A stretch of DNA of 64,000 nucleotides. Origin: Rhizobium esperanzae. GTDB taxonomy: Bacteria > Pseudomonadota > Alphaproteobacteria > Rhizobiales > Rhizobiaceae. Below the pieces are notes generated by a model that was not told the DNA's origin, searched no databases, and saw only the letters and a program-made list of their open reading frames with translations. The DNA is taken from NCBI RefSeq assembly GCF_002204185.1, contig NZ_MXPU01000016.1, forward strand, positions 62,001-126,000, given 5' to 3'. Below, piece by piece: positions 17,672-29,411 of the stretch (its first letter is position 1; each line of letters begins with the position of its first letter). Made by a program: the position numbers and the translations under genes.

Positions 17672-17963
17672 GGTCGCGTTTCGCCCCAGGGCGGAGAAGG
17701 ATCTGTTTGATATTTATGAATTCATTGCTGCCGATAATTTTCCGGCGGCGATCGAATTCATTCGCCGGCTGAGACAATTCTGTCATCAGTTGGAAGACAT
17801 GCCGGAAAGGGGATCGCCGCGCGAGGATTTTGCTCCGGGCGTCCGCATTTTGGTATTCGAACGGCGTGTGACCATTGCTTACCGGATCACCAAGCATCGG
17901 GTACAAGTGCTGAGGCTGTTCTACGCTGGCCGGAATACGCCTTCGGCCTTCCACCGAAACTGA
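17661..17963 (+). CDS. parE: ParE/RelE-superfamily toxin
   Basis: A 100-residue toxin starting at GTG 17661. The ParE pattern is clear: FRPRAEKDLFDIYEFIAADNFPAAIEFIRRLRQFCHQLEDMPERGSPREDF...RILVFERRVTIAYRITKHRVQVLRLFYAGRN. ParE toxins inhibit DNA gyrase. Overlap with the antitoxin gene (11 bp) makes the pair translationally coupled. It is a chromosomal type II module between housekeeping genes, with no sign of a surrounding mobile element. Confidence 0.9.
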   Translation: MAFKVAFRPRAEKDLFDIYEFIAADNFPAAIEFIRRLRQFCHQLEDMPERGSPREDFAPGVRILVFERRVTIAYRITKHRVQVLRLFYAGRNTPSAFHRN

Positions 17964-18100
17964 GAATCACGCATTTCGGGCTCTCGGTCCCATGACGGTC
18001 ACAATTCTTTGAAGGAAGTTGGTTCGCCGTGGCTTGTGGGCGGCCCTCGGCCGTTATATCGCACAGTCATGCCGTCACTCTCATTACCTATGGGGAACCC

Positions 18101-18877
18101 ATGCAGATGTCCGAAATGCAACTGACGAAACGCCGCCTCCTGGGTGGGATCGCCATCGCCGCAGCTGCCGCAGCGCTTGTCGCCTGCAACGACAGCAAGG
18201 ACGCTGCCGATGCGTCGTCTTCCGGCAAGACCATGGCGGACGGCACCAATGTCGATACCATTGAGACAGCAGCGACGACGGCGACCGACATGCCGCAGTC
18301 CGACGGCGATGTCGATATGGCCGAGGTGCTGAAGCCCGGCGCCCTGCCTGAGATGGCGCTTGGCAAGGCCGATGCCCCGGTCAAGATCGTCGAATATATG
18401 TCGATGACCTGCCCGCATTGCGCCCATTTCCACAACACCACCTTCGACGCCATCAAGCAGAAATATGTCGATACCGGCAAGGTGCAGTTCATCATCCGCG
18501 AATTCCCCTTCGACCCGCGCGCCGCCGCCGCCTTCATGCTCGCCCGCTGCAGCGCCGCCAATCCCGGGCAGCTGAGCACGCCGGAACAGTATTTCCCGAT
18601 GGTATCAATGCTGTTCAAGCAGCAGCAGGTCTGGGCCGCCGCCGATGACGGCCGCGCCGCACTGCTGCAGATGTCGAAGCTTGCCGGATTTACTGAGGAT
18701 AGCTTCACGAAATGCTTGACGAACCAGAAGCTTCTGGATGAAGTGAACGCCACGCGGGAAAGGGGATCGAAGGATTTCGGCGTCAACGCCACGCCGACCT
18801 TCCTCATCAATGGCAAGCGCTACTCTGGAGACATGCCGGTTGATACTATGTCGAAGCTTATCGACAGCCTCATCTGA
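18101..18877 (+). CDS. DsbA-family thiol oxidoreductase, lipoprotein-type
   Basis: A 258-residue envelope protein. The N terminus carries a twin-arginine-like TKRRLLGG and a lipobox-like ALVAC with C29; a disordered acidic linker follows. The thioredoxin-fold domain has the redox pair CPHC (C104-C107) in EYMSMTCPHCAHFHNTTFD and the cis-proline loop VNATPTFLINGKRYSG. It probably oxidises or isomerises periplasmic disulphides, or belongs to the Com1/ScsC-like group. Start at 18101 after GGGGAACCC; an ATG at 18107 is equally usable. Single gene ending at a strong terminator. Confidence 0.92.
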   Translation: MQMSEMQLTKRRLLGGIAIAAAAAALVACNDSKDAADASSSGKTMADGTNVDTIETAATTATDMPQSDGDVDMAEVLKPGALPEMALGKADAPVKIVEYMSMTCPHCAHFHNTTFDAIKQKYVDTGKVQFIIREFPFDPRAAAAFMLARCSAANPGQLSTPEQYFPMVSMLFKQQQVWAAADDGRAALLQMSKLAGFTEDSFTKCLTNQKLLDEVNATRERGSKDFGVNATPTFLINGKRYSGDMPVDTMSKLIDSLI

Positions 18878-18895
18878 ACCGGATCGTTCGACCAT

Positions 18896-18930
18896 AACGG
18901 GCGACGGCGAAAGCCGTGCGCCCGTTTTTT
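18896..18930 (+). terminator. Rho-independent terminator after the DsbA-like gene
   Basis: AACGGGCG and CGCCCGTT arms with an inner ACGGC-GAAA-GCCGT stem closed by a GAAA tetraloop, followed by TTTTTT. It lies 18 bp after the stop codon. Confidence 0.9.
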
Positions 18931-18952
18931 GTGGCTGCTTAGTGGCGGGGAA

Positions 18953-19169
18953 CACCCCCCTCTGTCCTGCCGGACCCGGGGTCGAGCCACGGGTCTCGAC
19001 CCGTCCTTCGGACCCCCACAAGGGGGGAGATCGGCTGGGGGAGACGTCTCATCCATGGTGACCCCTCTCACGACTGCGCCTCGTAAGCGCTCCATTGTTT
19101 GGGGAAGGCCTAGCCGCTTGCCGATCTCCCCACCTGTGGGGGAGATGCCCGGCAGGGCAGAGGGGGGTT
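18953..19169. repeat. RIME1-type repeat pair upstream of smc
   Basis: Left arm CCCCCCTCTGTCCTGCCGGA and right arm GGCAGGGCAGAGGGGGG are inverted relative to each other, each followed inward by a GGGGGAGATCGGC-type block. This is the rhizobial RIME1 consensus as I recall it. It fills most of the dsbA-smc intergenic region, so the smc promoter must lie within or beside it. Confidence 0.8.
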
Positions 19170-19200
19170 CCAAGCCCTCTGAGCGCCCCGGAGCTTCTGC

Positions 19201-22200
19201 ATGAAGTTCAACAAGCTGCGCCTGGTCGGCTTCAAATCCTTCGTCGAGCCGACGGAATTCATCATCGAGCGGGGGCTGACCGGCGTCGTCGGGCCGAACG
19301 GCTGCGGCAAGTCCAACCTCGTCGAGGCGCTGCGCTGGGTGATGGGCGAGAATTCCTACAAGAACATGCGCGCCTCCGGCATGGACGACGTGATCTTTTC
19401 CGGCTCGGGAAACCGCCCGGCCCGCAACACCGCCGAAGTGGCGCTTTATCTCGACAATGGCGAGCGCACCGCGCCTGCCGCCTTCAACGATGCCGACGAG
19501 ATCCAGGTCACCCGCCGCATCGAGCGTGAGCAGGGCTCGCTCTACCGCATCAACGGCAAGGAAAGCCGCGCCAAGGATGTGCAGCTGCTGTTTGCCGACG
19601 CCTCCACCGGCGCCCGCTCGCCCTCGATGGTCGGGCAGGGGCGCATCGGCGAGCTGATCCAGGCAAAGCCACAGGCCCGCCGCCAGCTGCTCGAAGAGGC
19701 GGCCGGCATCTCGGGCCTGCATTCGCGCCGCCACGAGGCCGAACTGCGGCTGCGCGCCGCCGAAACCAATCTCGAGCGCCTCGACGACGTCACCTCGCAG
19801 CTCGAAAGCCAGATCGAGAGCCTGAAGCGCCAGGCCCGCCAGGCCAACCGCTTCAAGACGCTGTCGGCCGATATCCGCGCCCGCGAGGCGATGCTCCTGC
19901 ATATCCGCTGGGTGCAGGCCAAGGAGGCCGAGGCCGAGGCCGACAGCGCGCTCAACCAGGCGACCGTCATCGTCGCCGAAAAGGCGCAGGCCCAGATGGA
20001 AGCGGCGAAGAACCAGGGCATTGCCAGCCTGAAGCTGCCGGAACTGCGCGAGGGCGAGGCGCGCGCCGCCGCCGCCCTGCAGCGCCTGCAGATCGCCAGG
20101 AGCCAGCTGGAGGAGGATGCCGGCCGCATCCTGCGCCGCCGCGACGAGCTGACCCGCCGTCTCGCCCAGCTTGCCGAGGATATCCGCCGCGAGGAGCGGC
20201 TGGTGGCCGACAATGCCGTCATCCTCGCCAAGCTCGACGCCGAAGAGGTCGAGATTTCAGAGGTGCTGGCCGATTCCGGCCGGCATGCCGAGGAGAGCCG
20301 CGAAGCCTTCGAAGGGGCGGCGGCAAAACTTGCCGACAGCGAACGCGTCTTCGCCCAACTGACGGCCGAGCGCGCGGAAGCCGCCGCCGGCCGCAACCAG
20401 CTGGAGCGCGCCATCCGCGATCTCGCCGACCGCCGCATGCGCCTCGAGCGGCAGATGAACGAGGCCAACCAGGAACTTGCGGCTATCGGCGAGAAGATTT
20501 CAGGCCTGCCGGATCCCGACGAGAAGCGGGCGATCGTCGAGGCCGGCGAAATCGCACTTGCCGATGCCGAAGCCGCCGTCCAGACGGTCGAACAGGCGCT
20601 GGCCGCCGCCCGCCAGGCCGAGGCATTGTCGCGGGCCCCGGTCGATCAGGCCCGCGCCGGCCTGAATGCGCTGGAAACCGAGGCCCGCACCATTTCCCGC
20701 ATGCTCGCCGCCGGTGCGGCGTCCGGGAAATTTGCGCCGGTTGCCGAAGAACTGAAGGTCGACCGCGGCTTCGAAACGGCGCTGGGGGCAGCACTTGGCG
20801 ACGATCTGGAATCGCCGCTCGATGCCGAGGCGCCGGCCCATTGGTCAGAGAATGGTGATGGCGCCGGCGATCCCGCGCTTCCCCCAGGCGCCACGCCGCT
20901 GCTTGCCTATATCAGCGCCCCGCCGGCGCTGACCCGCCGCCTGCGCCAGATCGGCCTGGTCGCGGAAGCCGACGCGCGGGCGCTGATGGCGGCGCTGAAA
21001 CCCGGCCAGCGGCTGGTGACGAAGGAGGGCTCCGTCTATCGCTGGGACGGCCATGTCACCGGCGCCGACGCGCCGAGTGCGGCGGCGCTGCGCCTTGCAC
21101 AGAAAAACCGGCTTGCCGAACTCGAAAGCGAGGCGGAAATCGCCCGCGACGTGCTTGCCGAGGCCGAGGAGCGGCAGACAGCGGCGGCCGAAGCGATCCG
21201 CATCGAGGAGCGGCGGTTGGCCGAGGCCCGCGACATGAGCCGCCTGTCGGCGCGCCATCTCGGCGAAGCGCGCGAGGCGCTGGCTGCCGCCGAGCGTGCC
21301 TCCGGCGATTTGATCCGCCGCCGCGATGTCGTCAGCGAGGCTGCGAGCCAGCTCGGCGCGCAGCTGGAAGAGATCGGCATCCAGGAGGAAAATGCCCGCA
21401 TCGAGCTGGAGGACGCGCCCGATCTGACCGAGATCGACGAGCGGCTGCGCTTCCAGCAGGCGGAGGTGGCGACCGATCGCGGCGCGCTCGCCGAGGCCCG
21501 CGCCCGTCATGAGAGCCTGGCAAGGGAAAACGAGGCCCGCCAGCGCCGCATCATGGCGATCGGCCAGGAGCGCGAGACCTGGCGCCAGCGGGCGGCAAGC
21601 GGCGAGGACCATGTCGCCACACTGCGCGAGCGCGAGGAAGAGGCGCGCGAAGAGGCGGCCGATCTGGAAATGGCGCCGGATGAATTCGACGACAAGCGCC
21701 GCGCTCTGCTCAACGAATTGCAGAAGGCCGAGGAGGCGCGGCGTCATGCCGGCGATCTGCTCGCCGAAGCCGAACGTATCCAGCGCGAGGCCGACCACAA
21801 GGCGGCGACCGCGCTTTCCGAACTTGCCGAATATCGCGAACGCCGCGGCCGCGCCGAGGAGCGTCTGGTTTCGGCCCGCGAGCGGCGGCACGAAAGCGAA
21901 AGCCGCATTCGCGAGGCGCTGAACGTGCCGCCGCATGAGGCGCTGCGGCTCACCGGCCTGCAGCCGATGCAGGCGCTGCCCGACCCGCGTGAGGTCGAGC
22001 GCGAGCTGGAGCGGCTGAAGATGGAGCGCGAGCGGCTCGGCGCCGTCAACCTGCGCGCCGACGAGGAGCAGAAGGAGCTGAGCGAAAAGCTCGAAGCCTT
22101 GATCAAGGAGCGCGACGACGTCATCGACGCGATTCGCAAGCTGCGCGGCGCCATCCAGAGCTTGAACCGCGAAGGCCGCGAACGGCTGATCGCCGCCTTC

Positions 22201-22662
22201 GACGTCGTCAATGCCCAGTTCCAGCGGCTCTTCACCCATCTCTTCGGCGGCGGCACCGCCGAACTGCAGCTGATCGAATCCGACGATCCGCTGGAGGCCG
22301 GCCTCGAAATCCTGGCGCGGCCGCCCGGCAAGAAGCCGCAGACGATGACGCTGCTCTCGGGCGGCGAGCAGGCGCTGACGGCGATGGCGCTGATCTTCGC
22401 CGTCTTCCTTACCAATCCGGCACCCATCTGCGTGCTCGACGAGGTGGACGCGCCGCTCGACGACCACAATGTCGAGCGCTACTGCAACCTGATGGACGAA
22501 ATGGCGGCCTCCACCGAAACCCGCTTCGTCATCATCACCCACAATCCGATCACCATGGCCCGCATGAATCGCCTCTTCGGCGTCACCATGGCCGAACAGG
22601 GCGTCTCTACCCTGGTCTCCGTCGACCTGCAGACGGCCGAACGCCTACGCGAGATCGCGTGA
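19201..22662 (+). CDS. smc: Chromosome partition protein Smc
   Basis: A 1153-residue SMC ATPase. Walker A GPNGCGKSN (residues 31-39) is at the N terminus; the ABC signature LLSGGEQALTAMALIFA and Walker B VLDEVDAPLDDHNVERY are at the C terminus. Two long Arg/Glu/Ala-rich coiled coils flank a hinge around residues 500-640 (FAPVAEELKVDRGFETALGAALGDDLESPL...LVTKEGSVYRWDGHV). The SMC dimer with ScpAB loops and resolves the origin region of replicated chromosomes. The start is the ATG at 19201, where KFNKLRLVGFKSFVEP begins. A second hinge-type extension is not seen; length is normal for alphaproteobacteria. Confidence 0.97.
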   Translation: MKFNKLRLVGFKSFVEPTEFIIERGLTGVVGPNGCGKSNLVEALRWVMGENSYKNMRASGMDDVIFSGSGNRPARNTAEVALYLDNGERTAPAAFNDADEIQVTRRIEREQGSLYRINGKESRAKDVQLLFADASTGARSPSMVGQGRIGELIQAKPQARRQLLEEAAGISGLHSRRHEAELRLRAAETNLERLDDVTSQLESQIESLKRQARQANRFKTLSADIRAREAMLLHIRWVQAKEAEAEADSALNQATVIVAEKAQAQMEAAKNQGIASLKLPELREGEARAAAALQRLQIARSQLEEDAGRILRRRDELTRRLAQLAEDIRREERLVADNAVILAKLDAEEVEISEVLADSGRHAEESREAFEGAAAKLADSERVFAQLTAERAEAAAGRNQLERAIRDLADRRMRLERQMNEANQELAAIGEKISGLPDPDEKRAIVEAGEIALADAEAAVQTVEQALAAARQAEALSRAPVDQARAGLNALETEARTISRMLAAGAASGKFAPVAEELKVDRGFETALGAALGDDLESPLDAEAPAHWSENGDGAGDPALPPGATPLLAYISAPPALTRRLRQIGLVAEADARALMAALKPGQRLVTKEGSVYRWDGHVTGADAPSAAALRLAQKNRLAELESEAEIARDVLAEAEERQTAAAEAIRIEERRLAEARDMSRLSARHLGEAREALAAAERASGDLIRRRDVVSEAASQLGAQLEEIGIQEENARIELEDAPDLTEIDERLRFQQAEVATDRGALAEARARHESLARENEARQRRIMAIGQERETWRQRAASGEDHVATLREREEEAREEAADLEMAPDEFDDKRRALLNELQKAEEARRHAGDLLAEAERIQREADHKAATALSELAEYRERRGRAEERLVSARERRHESESRIREALNVPPHEALRLTGLQPMQALPDPREVERELERLKMERERLGAVNLRADEEQKELSEKLEALIKERDDVIDAIRKLRGAIQSLNREGRERLIAAFDVVNAQFQRLFTHLFGGGTAELQLIESDDPLEAGLEILARPPGKKPQTMTLLSGGEQALTAMALIFAVFLTNPAPICVLDEVDAPLDDHNVERYCNLMDEMAASTETRFVIITHNPITMARMNRLFGVTMAEQGVSTLVSVDLQTAERLREIA

Positions 22663-22720
22663 GGTTTTGCAGGGGGCTGTGGATCCGTCCGCCGCTGTTT
22701 TGCTGCGGCTGTCACCCCAC

Positions 22721-22799
22721 CCTCCGTCCTCCTCGGGCTTGACCCGAGGATCCATGCGGCATCCACCAGCGCCAGCCCGTGGATCCCAGGCTCAAGGCC
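22721..22799. repeat. Palindromic mosaic repeat split by an IS element
   Basis: The left arm (CCTCCGTCCTCCTCGGGCTT) and the start of the right arm (GTGGATCCCAGGCTCAAGGCC) lie here; the rest of the right arm (TGGGATGACGG) lies at 24080-24090, on the other side of the insertion sequence. Removing the IS and one copy of the 11-bp duplication restores a complete right arm. Confidence 0.85.
22789..22799. repeat. Target-site duplication of the IS4-type element (left copy)
   Basis: GGCTCAAGGCC occurs at 22789-22799 and again at 24069-24079, directly abutting both ends of the element. An 11-bp duplication fits the IS4 family, which usually makes 10-12 bp repeats. Confidence 0.88.
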
Positions 22800-24068
22800 A
22801 CGGCTGTCCGGTTTAAATTTGGTGGACATGGCGCACGGTGTTGATTCTACTCGTATTCGGATGTTTGGCGACAATCCCGGACACGAAAGAGGAGCAACAC
22901 CGTGCGGCATGAGAATAGCGTCTTTCATGATCTGTTGAAGCGGATTCCGTGGGCGGCCTTCGAAAGACTTGTGGAGGAGCATCAGGCCGACAAGCACGTG
23001 CGGCGGCTGTCGACGAAGAGCCAGTTGGTCGCGCTGCTCTACGGCCAGCTTTCCGGGGCCGTCAGCCTGCGCGAGATCGTCGGCGGCCTGCAAAGCCACG
23101 CAGCGGTCTTTACCATCTCGGCGCCCAACCGGTGTCACGCTCGACCCTTGCCGACGCCAATGGCCGGCGCCCGAGTGCGGTTTTCGCCGAGCTGTTCGCG
23201 CAGATGGTGTCACGCGCCGGGCGTGGGCTCAAGCGGGCCGTCGGCGAGGCGGTCCATCTGATCGACAGCAGCAGTCTGCGCCTTTCCGGAGCGGGATCGG
23301 ACTGGGCACGCTTTTCCGATCAGGCCTGCGGCGCCAAGGTTCACGTCGTCTACGATGCCAATGCCGAACGGCCGATCTATGCGGCGGTGACGCCGGCCAA
23401 TGTCAACGACATCACCGCCGCCAAGGTAATGCCGATCGAGGCGGGCGCCACCTATGTCTTCGACCTCGGCTATTACGATTTCGGCTGGTGGGCGAAGCTC
23501 AATGCCGCCGGCTGCCGCATCGTCACGCGCCTCAAATCCCATACCAGATTGGCCGTCACAGAGGAAAAAGCGGTTAGCCCGGATGGAACCATCCTGTCGG
23601 ATCGGGTCGGCCTCCTGCCGCAGCGCATGGCGAAAAGCCGCAGGAATCCGATGAGCGGGCCGGTGCGGGAGATCTGCGTGCAGATCGAAACCGGCAAGAT
23701 ATTGCGCATCCTGTCCAACGATCTCGATGCCCCGGCAGAGGAGATCGCCGCGCTCTACAAGCGCCGTTGGGCGATCGAGCTGTTCTTCCGTTGGGTCAAG
23801 CAGACGCTGAAGATCCGCCATTTCCTCGGCAACAGCGAGAATGCCGTGCGCATCCAGATCGCCGTCGCCCTGATCGCCTACCTGCTGCTGCAGATGGCCA
23901 AGGCTGACCAGACCACCGTCACAAGCCCGCTCGCTTTCGCCCGCCTGGTGCGCGCCAATCTCATGCACCGCCGCAGGATCGACCGGCTGCTGCAACCCAC
24001 CGCCACTCCGCCACACCATCTCCACCAGATGAGCCTCCAATGGTAACGAATTTAAACCGGACAGCAGT
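22800..24068 (+). mobile_element. IS4-family insertion sequence, 1269 bp
   Basis: Terminal inverted repeats ACGGCTGTCCGGTTTAAATT (left) and ACTGCTGTCCGGTTTAAATT (right, reverse complement) differ at one position. It is bounded by the 11-bp direct repeats at 22789 and 24069. One transposase gene, disrupted by a frameshift, occupies nearly all of it. The element sits in a non-coding palindromic repeat between smc and the GST gene and appears not to break any gene. Because the inverted repeats and the duplication are nearly intact, the insertion is fairly recent. Confidence 0.92.
22902..24046 (+). pseudogene. IS4-family transposase with a one-base frameshift
   Basis: The N-terminal part (RHENSVFHDLLKRIPWAAFERLVEEHQADKHVR...REIVGGLQSHA) is read in one frame from 22902, and the rest (GLYHLGAQPVSRSTLADANGRRPSAVF... 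to MSLQW) in the -1 frame to 24046. The change falls at about 23103-23107, where a single missing base would restore the expected RLYHLGAQPVSRSTLADAN. The DDE catalytic core is present: HLIDSSSLRL (first D), YVFDLGYYDFGWWAKL (second D) and YKRRWAIELFFRWVKQTLKI (YREK-like region with E). Programmed frameshifting is not usual in IS4 elements, so I call it inactivated or a sequencing error. Confidence 0.88.
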
Positions 24069-24289
24069 GGCTCAAGGCCTGGGATGACGGAGATTGAGGG
24101 GACGGAGCGGCAGGAGGCGCGGACCGGTGGGGCGCGTCATTGCATTTCCCTTCGGCCATCCGTCGCCGTTCTGCTGCCGAGGTCGCCCAGCTGCTCGCAC
24201 GCCTTGCGGGGATAGGCATTGTTGCGCCGCGCCGCGCATGCTCGTTCGCCATGGCCGAATGCTCGGCCCTGACACCGGCCCGCCTGGGA

Positions 24290-24940
24290 TCAGCCCGCCG
24301 AGGCGGCCTGGAAGACCGCTAGCTGGGCGGCGAAGGCGCGTTGATAGGCCGGCCGCGCTTCGCCGCGGGCGACATAGGCGGCGAGGCTCGGATAATCGTC
24401 CAGTATGTTGGATGACTTCAGCCGCAGCAGCACCGACACCATCAGCAAGTCACCGGCGCTGAAGTCGCCGTCGAGCCAGTCGGCGTCGCCGAGATGGGCG
24501 GAAAGACTGTCCAGTCGCTTGCGGATGCTGCTCTCGAGGGCGCGCAGGCGCTGCTCGTACCAGGGCTCGTCGCGCTCAAGGATCCTGGCGAGGCTGTGCT
24601 CGAAGATCGGCGTCTCCACCGTGTTGAGTGCGGCAAACATCCAGGCGATCGCCCGCGACCGGCCATTGGCAGCCCTAGGCAACAGGCCGCCGTGACGCTC
24701 GGCGATATGCAGGACAATCGCGCCGGATTCGAACAGGGTAAGATCGCCTTCCTCATAGGTCGGGATCTGCCCGAAAGGCTGGCGCGCCAGATGCGCCGGC
24801 TGCTTCATCGTCTCGAATGAGACAAGGCGAACCTCATAGGGTTGGCCCGCTTCCTCGAGCGCCCAACGAACGCGCATGTCACGCGCCAAGCCGCGGCCGC
24901 GATCGGGCGAACGTTCAAAGGCGGTAATGATGATCGTCAT
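24290..24940 (-). CDS. Glutathione S-transferase family protein
   Basis: A 216-residue GST with an N-terminal thioredoxin-like domain (ITAFERSPDRGRGLARDMRVRWALEEAGQPYEVRLV...FGQIPTYEEGDLTLFESGAIVLHIAERHGG, including the cis-proline IPTYEEG and the ESGAI glutathione site) and an all-helical C-terminal domain (DFSAGDLLMVSVLLRL). The start MTIIITAF at 24940 is preferred; 19 codons of in-frame extension exist. It probably conjugates or reduces electrophiles in the cytoplasm; substrate unknown. It stands alone, downstream of the IS. Confidence 0.9.
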   Translation of the reverse strand: MTIIITAFERSPDRGRGLARDMRVRWALEEAGQPYEVRLVSFETMKQPAHLARQPFGQIPTYEEGDLTLFESGAIVLHIAERHGGLLPRAANGRSRAIAWMFAALNTVETPIFEHSLARILERDEPWYEQRLRALESSIRKRLDSLSAHLGDADWLDGDFSAGDLLMVSVLLRLKSSNILDDYPSLAAYVARGEARPAYQRAFAAQLAVFQAASAG

Positions 24941-25229
24941 CGCTTTCTCCATCGCTTGTCTGCATTGAAGACGTGTGGCCCAACGGGATTCCGACACTCA
25001 CCGCCGTCGGGCGTTTCGAGAGGGTCGCATCGACGACAAGGCGGTTGTTCATCGGCCCGTCGGGACTCTCGAGACGGACTCCGCACATCGCGCGCAATTT
25101 TCCCGCATTCGGCGATAAACACCAAAAAAGGTCGGCTGTCTTGGCGTCCGTACCCCATTTGGATGATGCTCTTTTCTCTGACTTGCATTAGAAGTTGTTT
25201 CAACGCAACCTGATGACTTGCTGAAAAAC

Positions 25230-25455
25230 GGGCGGTCAGCGTTGTGCATTGTCGAATTTGCGATGCGCTTTTCGGGTAGAGGGCAGGACCCGGAAGCTGT
25301 TTGAGCAATCCCGGGAAATCCTGAGGTATTGCACAAACGAAGATCAGGGCGGTTCCATGAACCGTCCTGGGTTGAGGGACCCCCCGTCCGGTTTTCCTGG
25401 CCGGACGGAAACAAGGCTTTGCGGGACATTGTTGCAGTCCCGCAAAGCTTTTTTT
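25230..25455 (+). ncRNA. Candidate structured small RNA upstream of ppdK
   Basis: The stretch 24941-25762 has no convincing gene. Its middle shows three consecutive strong hairpins on the plus strand: 25345-25369 (GGGCGGTTC/GAACCGTCC arms, CAT loop, extended by CA/TG), 25385-25407 (CGTCCGG/CCGGACG) and a perfect terminator stem at 25416-25448 followed by seven T. The purine-rich single-stranded linker GGTTGAGGGACCCC lies between the first two. The 5' end is not visible and 25230 is a guess. It ends 300 bp before ppdK, so it looks like an independent transcript rather than a 5' leader. I do not recognise the family. Confidence 0.5.
25416..25455 (+). terminator. Perfect Rho-independent terminator
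   Basis: GCTTTGCGGGAC and GTCCCGCAAAGC form a 12-bp perfect stem with a 9-nt loop, followed by TTTTTTT. No protein-coding gene ends nearby on the plus strand, so it must terminate a non-coding transcript. Confidence 0.88.
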
Positions 25456-25599
25456 ATGCCTTGTTCACATCAGGTGCGGTTCAGGCCTTCGACCGCTTGA
25501 TTGCGAAAATTATTGTGCGCCGCAGCATTTTCGCCGCATTTGTGGATTTTCATTTCAACACCAAGGCATTAAGCTAATTCCTAAGTTTGTTGACGGACG

Positions 25600-25692
25600 T
25601 CGCTTTCTACTCGGCGTCATCCTCGGCCTTGTGCCGAGGATCTGCTGCCCTATCAAGCGGATGCAGATGCTCGGCACAAGGCCGAGCATGAC
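25600..25692. repeat. Palindromic repeat of the mosaic family
   Basis: Inverted arms CGTCATCCTCGGCCTTGTGC and GGCACAAGGCCGAGCATGACG are separated by a 30-bp spacer, immediately upstream of ppdK. The stem sequence differs from that of the 6.4-kb copies but the plan (GTCAT at both outer ends) is the same. Confidence 0.8.
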
Positions 25693-25762
25693 GAAAGAAA
25701 AGTTGGCGGCGTTGTCGACAGCTGAGGGATCACGCTGATCCTTCCGTGGTGTTGGGGGGAAG

Positions 25763-28429
<2,667 letters not shown>

Positions 28430-28439
28430 GCCGGGTCCG

Positions 28440-28715
28440 TCAGTGACGATAGCGCCAGCGATCGCGGTAGACATAGGGCCCGTTCAGATCCCAGGCCATG
28501 CGGTCCATCATCTCCGCGCTCGCAGCCCGCGATTCGGCCCTGCGGTCGAGATCGATGCGTTGCAGGCAGGTGGCAAAACCATCCGAGCCGCGGCGGAAGC
28601 CATAACTCAGGCACTGCCGCTCATCCGCCGCCCGCCGCTCCTCCGGCGTCATCGTCTGACAGGCGGAAAGGCTGGCGGCGAGGCCGAGGAGGGTGAAGAT
28701 AAGAGTGATGCGCAT
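28440..28715 (-). CDS. Small lipoprotein
   Basis: A 91-residue protein from ATG 28715: signal sequence MRITLIFTLLGLAASLSAC with lipobox LSAC, then QTMTPEERRAADERQCLSYGFRRGSDGFATCLQRIDLDRRAE. The pattern CLSYGFxxGTDxFAxCLQRIDLDR is a recurring small rhizobial envelope protein with two conserved cysteines. It converges on ppdK with a 10-bp gap. Function unknown. Confidence 0.85.
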   Translation of the reverse strand: MRITLIFTLLGLAASLSACQTMTPEERRAADERQCLSYGFRRGSDGFATCLQRIDLDRRAESRAASAEMMDRMAWDLNGPYVYRDRWRYRH

Positions 28716-28822
28716 CGGGGTATTCCTTGCTTTTCCCGGAGGAAATGCCATTCGTGTGCGGGCGTCAAGTTGCGACTGCCGCCCCGGGAGAAGCGCCCGT
28801 TTTTCGCGAGGCGCCGGCCACC

Positions 28823-29017
28823 TGCCGATCTCCCTCCTTGTGGGGGAGATGCCCGGCAGGGCAGAGGGGGGTTCAAAGCCCTCAGTGCGTCGCGGTCGGA
28901 CGGCTTTCATACTATCAATTGTGGTGATCGTGCCCCTTTGTTTTGGTTCGCGTAGCGGCAGGGGCACCCCCCTCTGTCCTGCCGGACATCTCCCCCCACA
29001 AGGGGGGAGATCGGCTG
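28823..29017. repeat. RIME1-type inverted repeat pair
   Basis: GGGGGAGATGCCCGGCAGGG (28840-28862 region) and the opposite-orientation CCCCCCTCTGTCCTGCCGGA (about 28967-28987) each carry the CCGATCTCCC outer block. The stretch 28716-29116 has no gene; this pair occupies half of it. Confidence 0.8.
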
Positions 29018-29116
29018 AGGGCACTCTCCTCATTCTCCCTCATTCCTGTGACATCCCTCGGGCAAAGCCCTGAGGACAGGAAGGAGGGAGCGTGAGTATG
29101 CGCTCTCATCAGGCTT

Positions 29117-29308
29117 TCACGCCGCCCCCGCCGGATCGCCGATCGGCAGCAGCGCCGGATCGAGCGGCGGGTCTTGCGGGTTTTTCGCATCGCCGGGGTC
29201 CTGCGCCGGTGTCAGCGGCGGTTTTTCCTGGGTTCGGTCGGGAATGCCGGGTGTTGGCGTCGGGCCACGTGGGGTATCGGCATTCGGTATCGGGTCTCTG
29301 CTGGGCAT
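29117..29308 (-). CDS. Small proline-rich protein
   Basis: A 63-residue protein from ATG 29308, which has a strong ribosome site AAGGAGG 7 nt upstream. Sequence MPSRDPIPNADTPRGPTPTPGIPDRTQEKPP... is proline/aspartate-rich and likely disordered. Similar PDTPRGPTPTPGIPD proteins recur in rhizobia (recollection). No function known. Confidence 0.65.
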   Translation of the reverse strand: MPSRDPIPNADTPRGPTPTPGIPDRTQEKPPLTPAQDPGDAKNPQDPPLDPALLPIGDPAGAA

Positions 29309-29411
29309 GATCGCCTCCTTTTGAAAAAAGGAACGGCAGCCCAGGCAGATGGTTCCACTTTCGCCGCCGGCGATTCCTCTGTATGAGGGGCTTGCAAATA
29401 TTGGAACGAGC

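Noticed and set aside
22902..24046. Programmed -1 frameshifting in the IS transposase
   Set aside because: No slippery heptamer is visible at the switch, IS4 elements do not normally use it, and the motif RLYHLG is restored by a single base, so a mutation or read error fits better.
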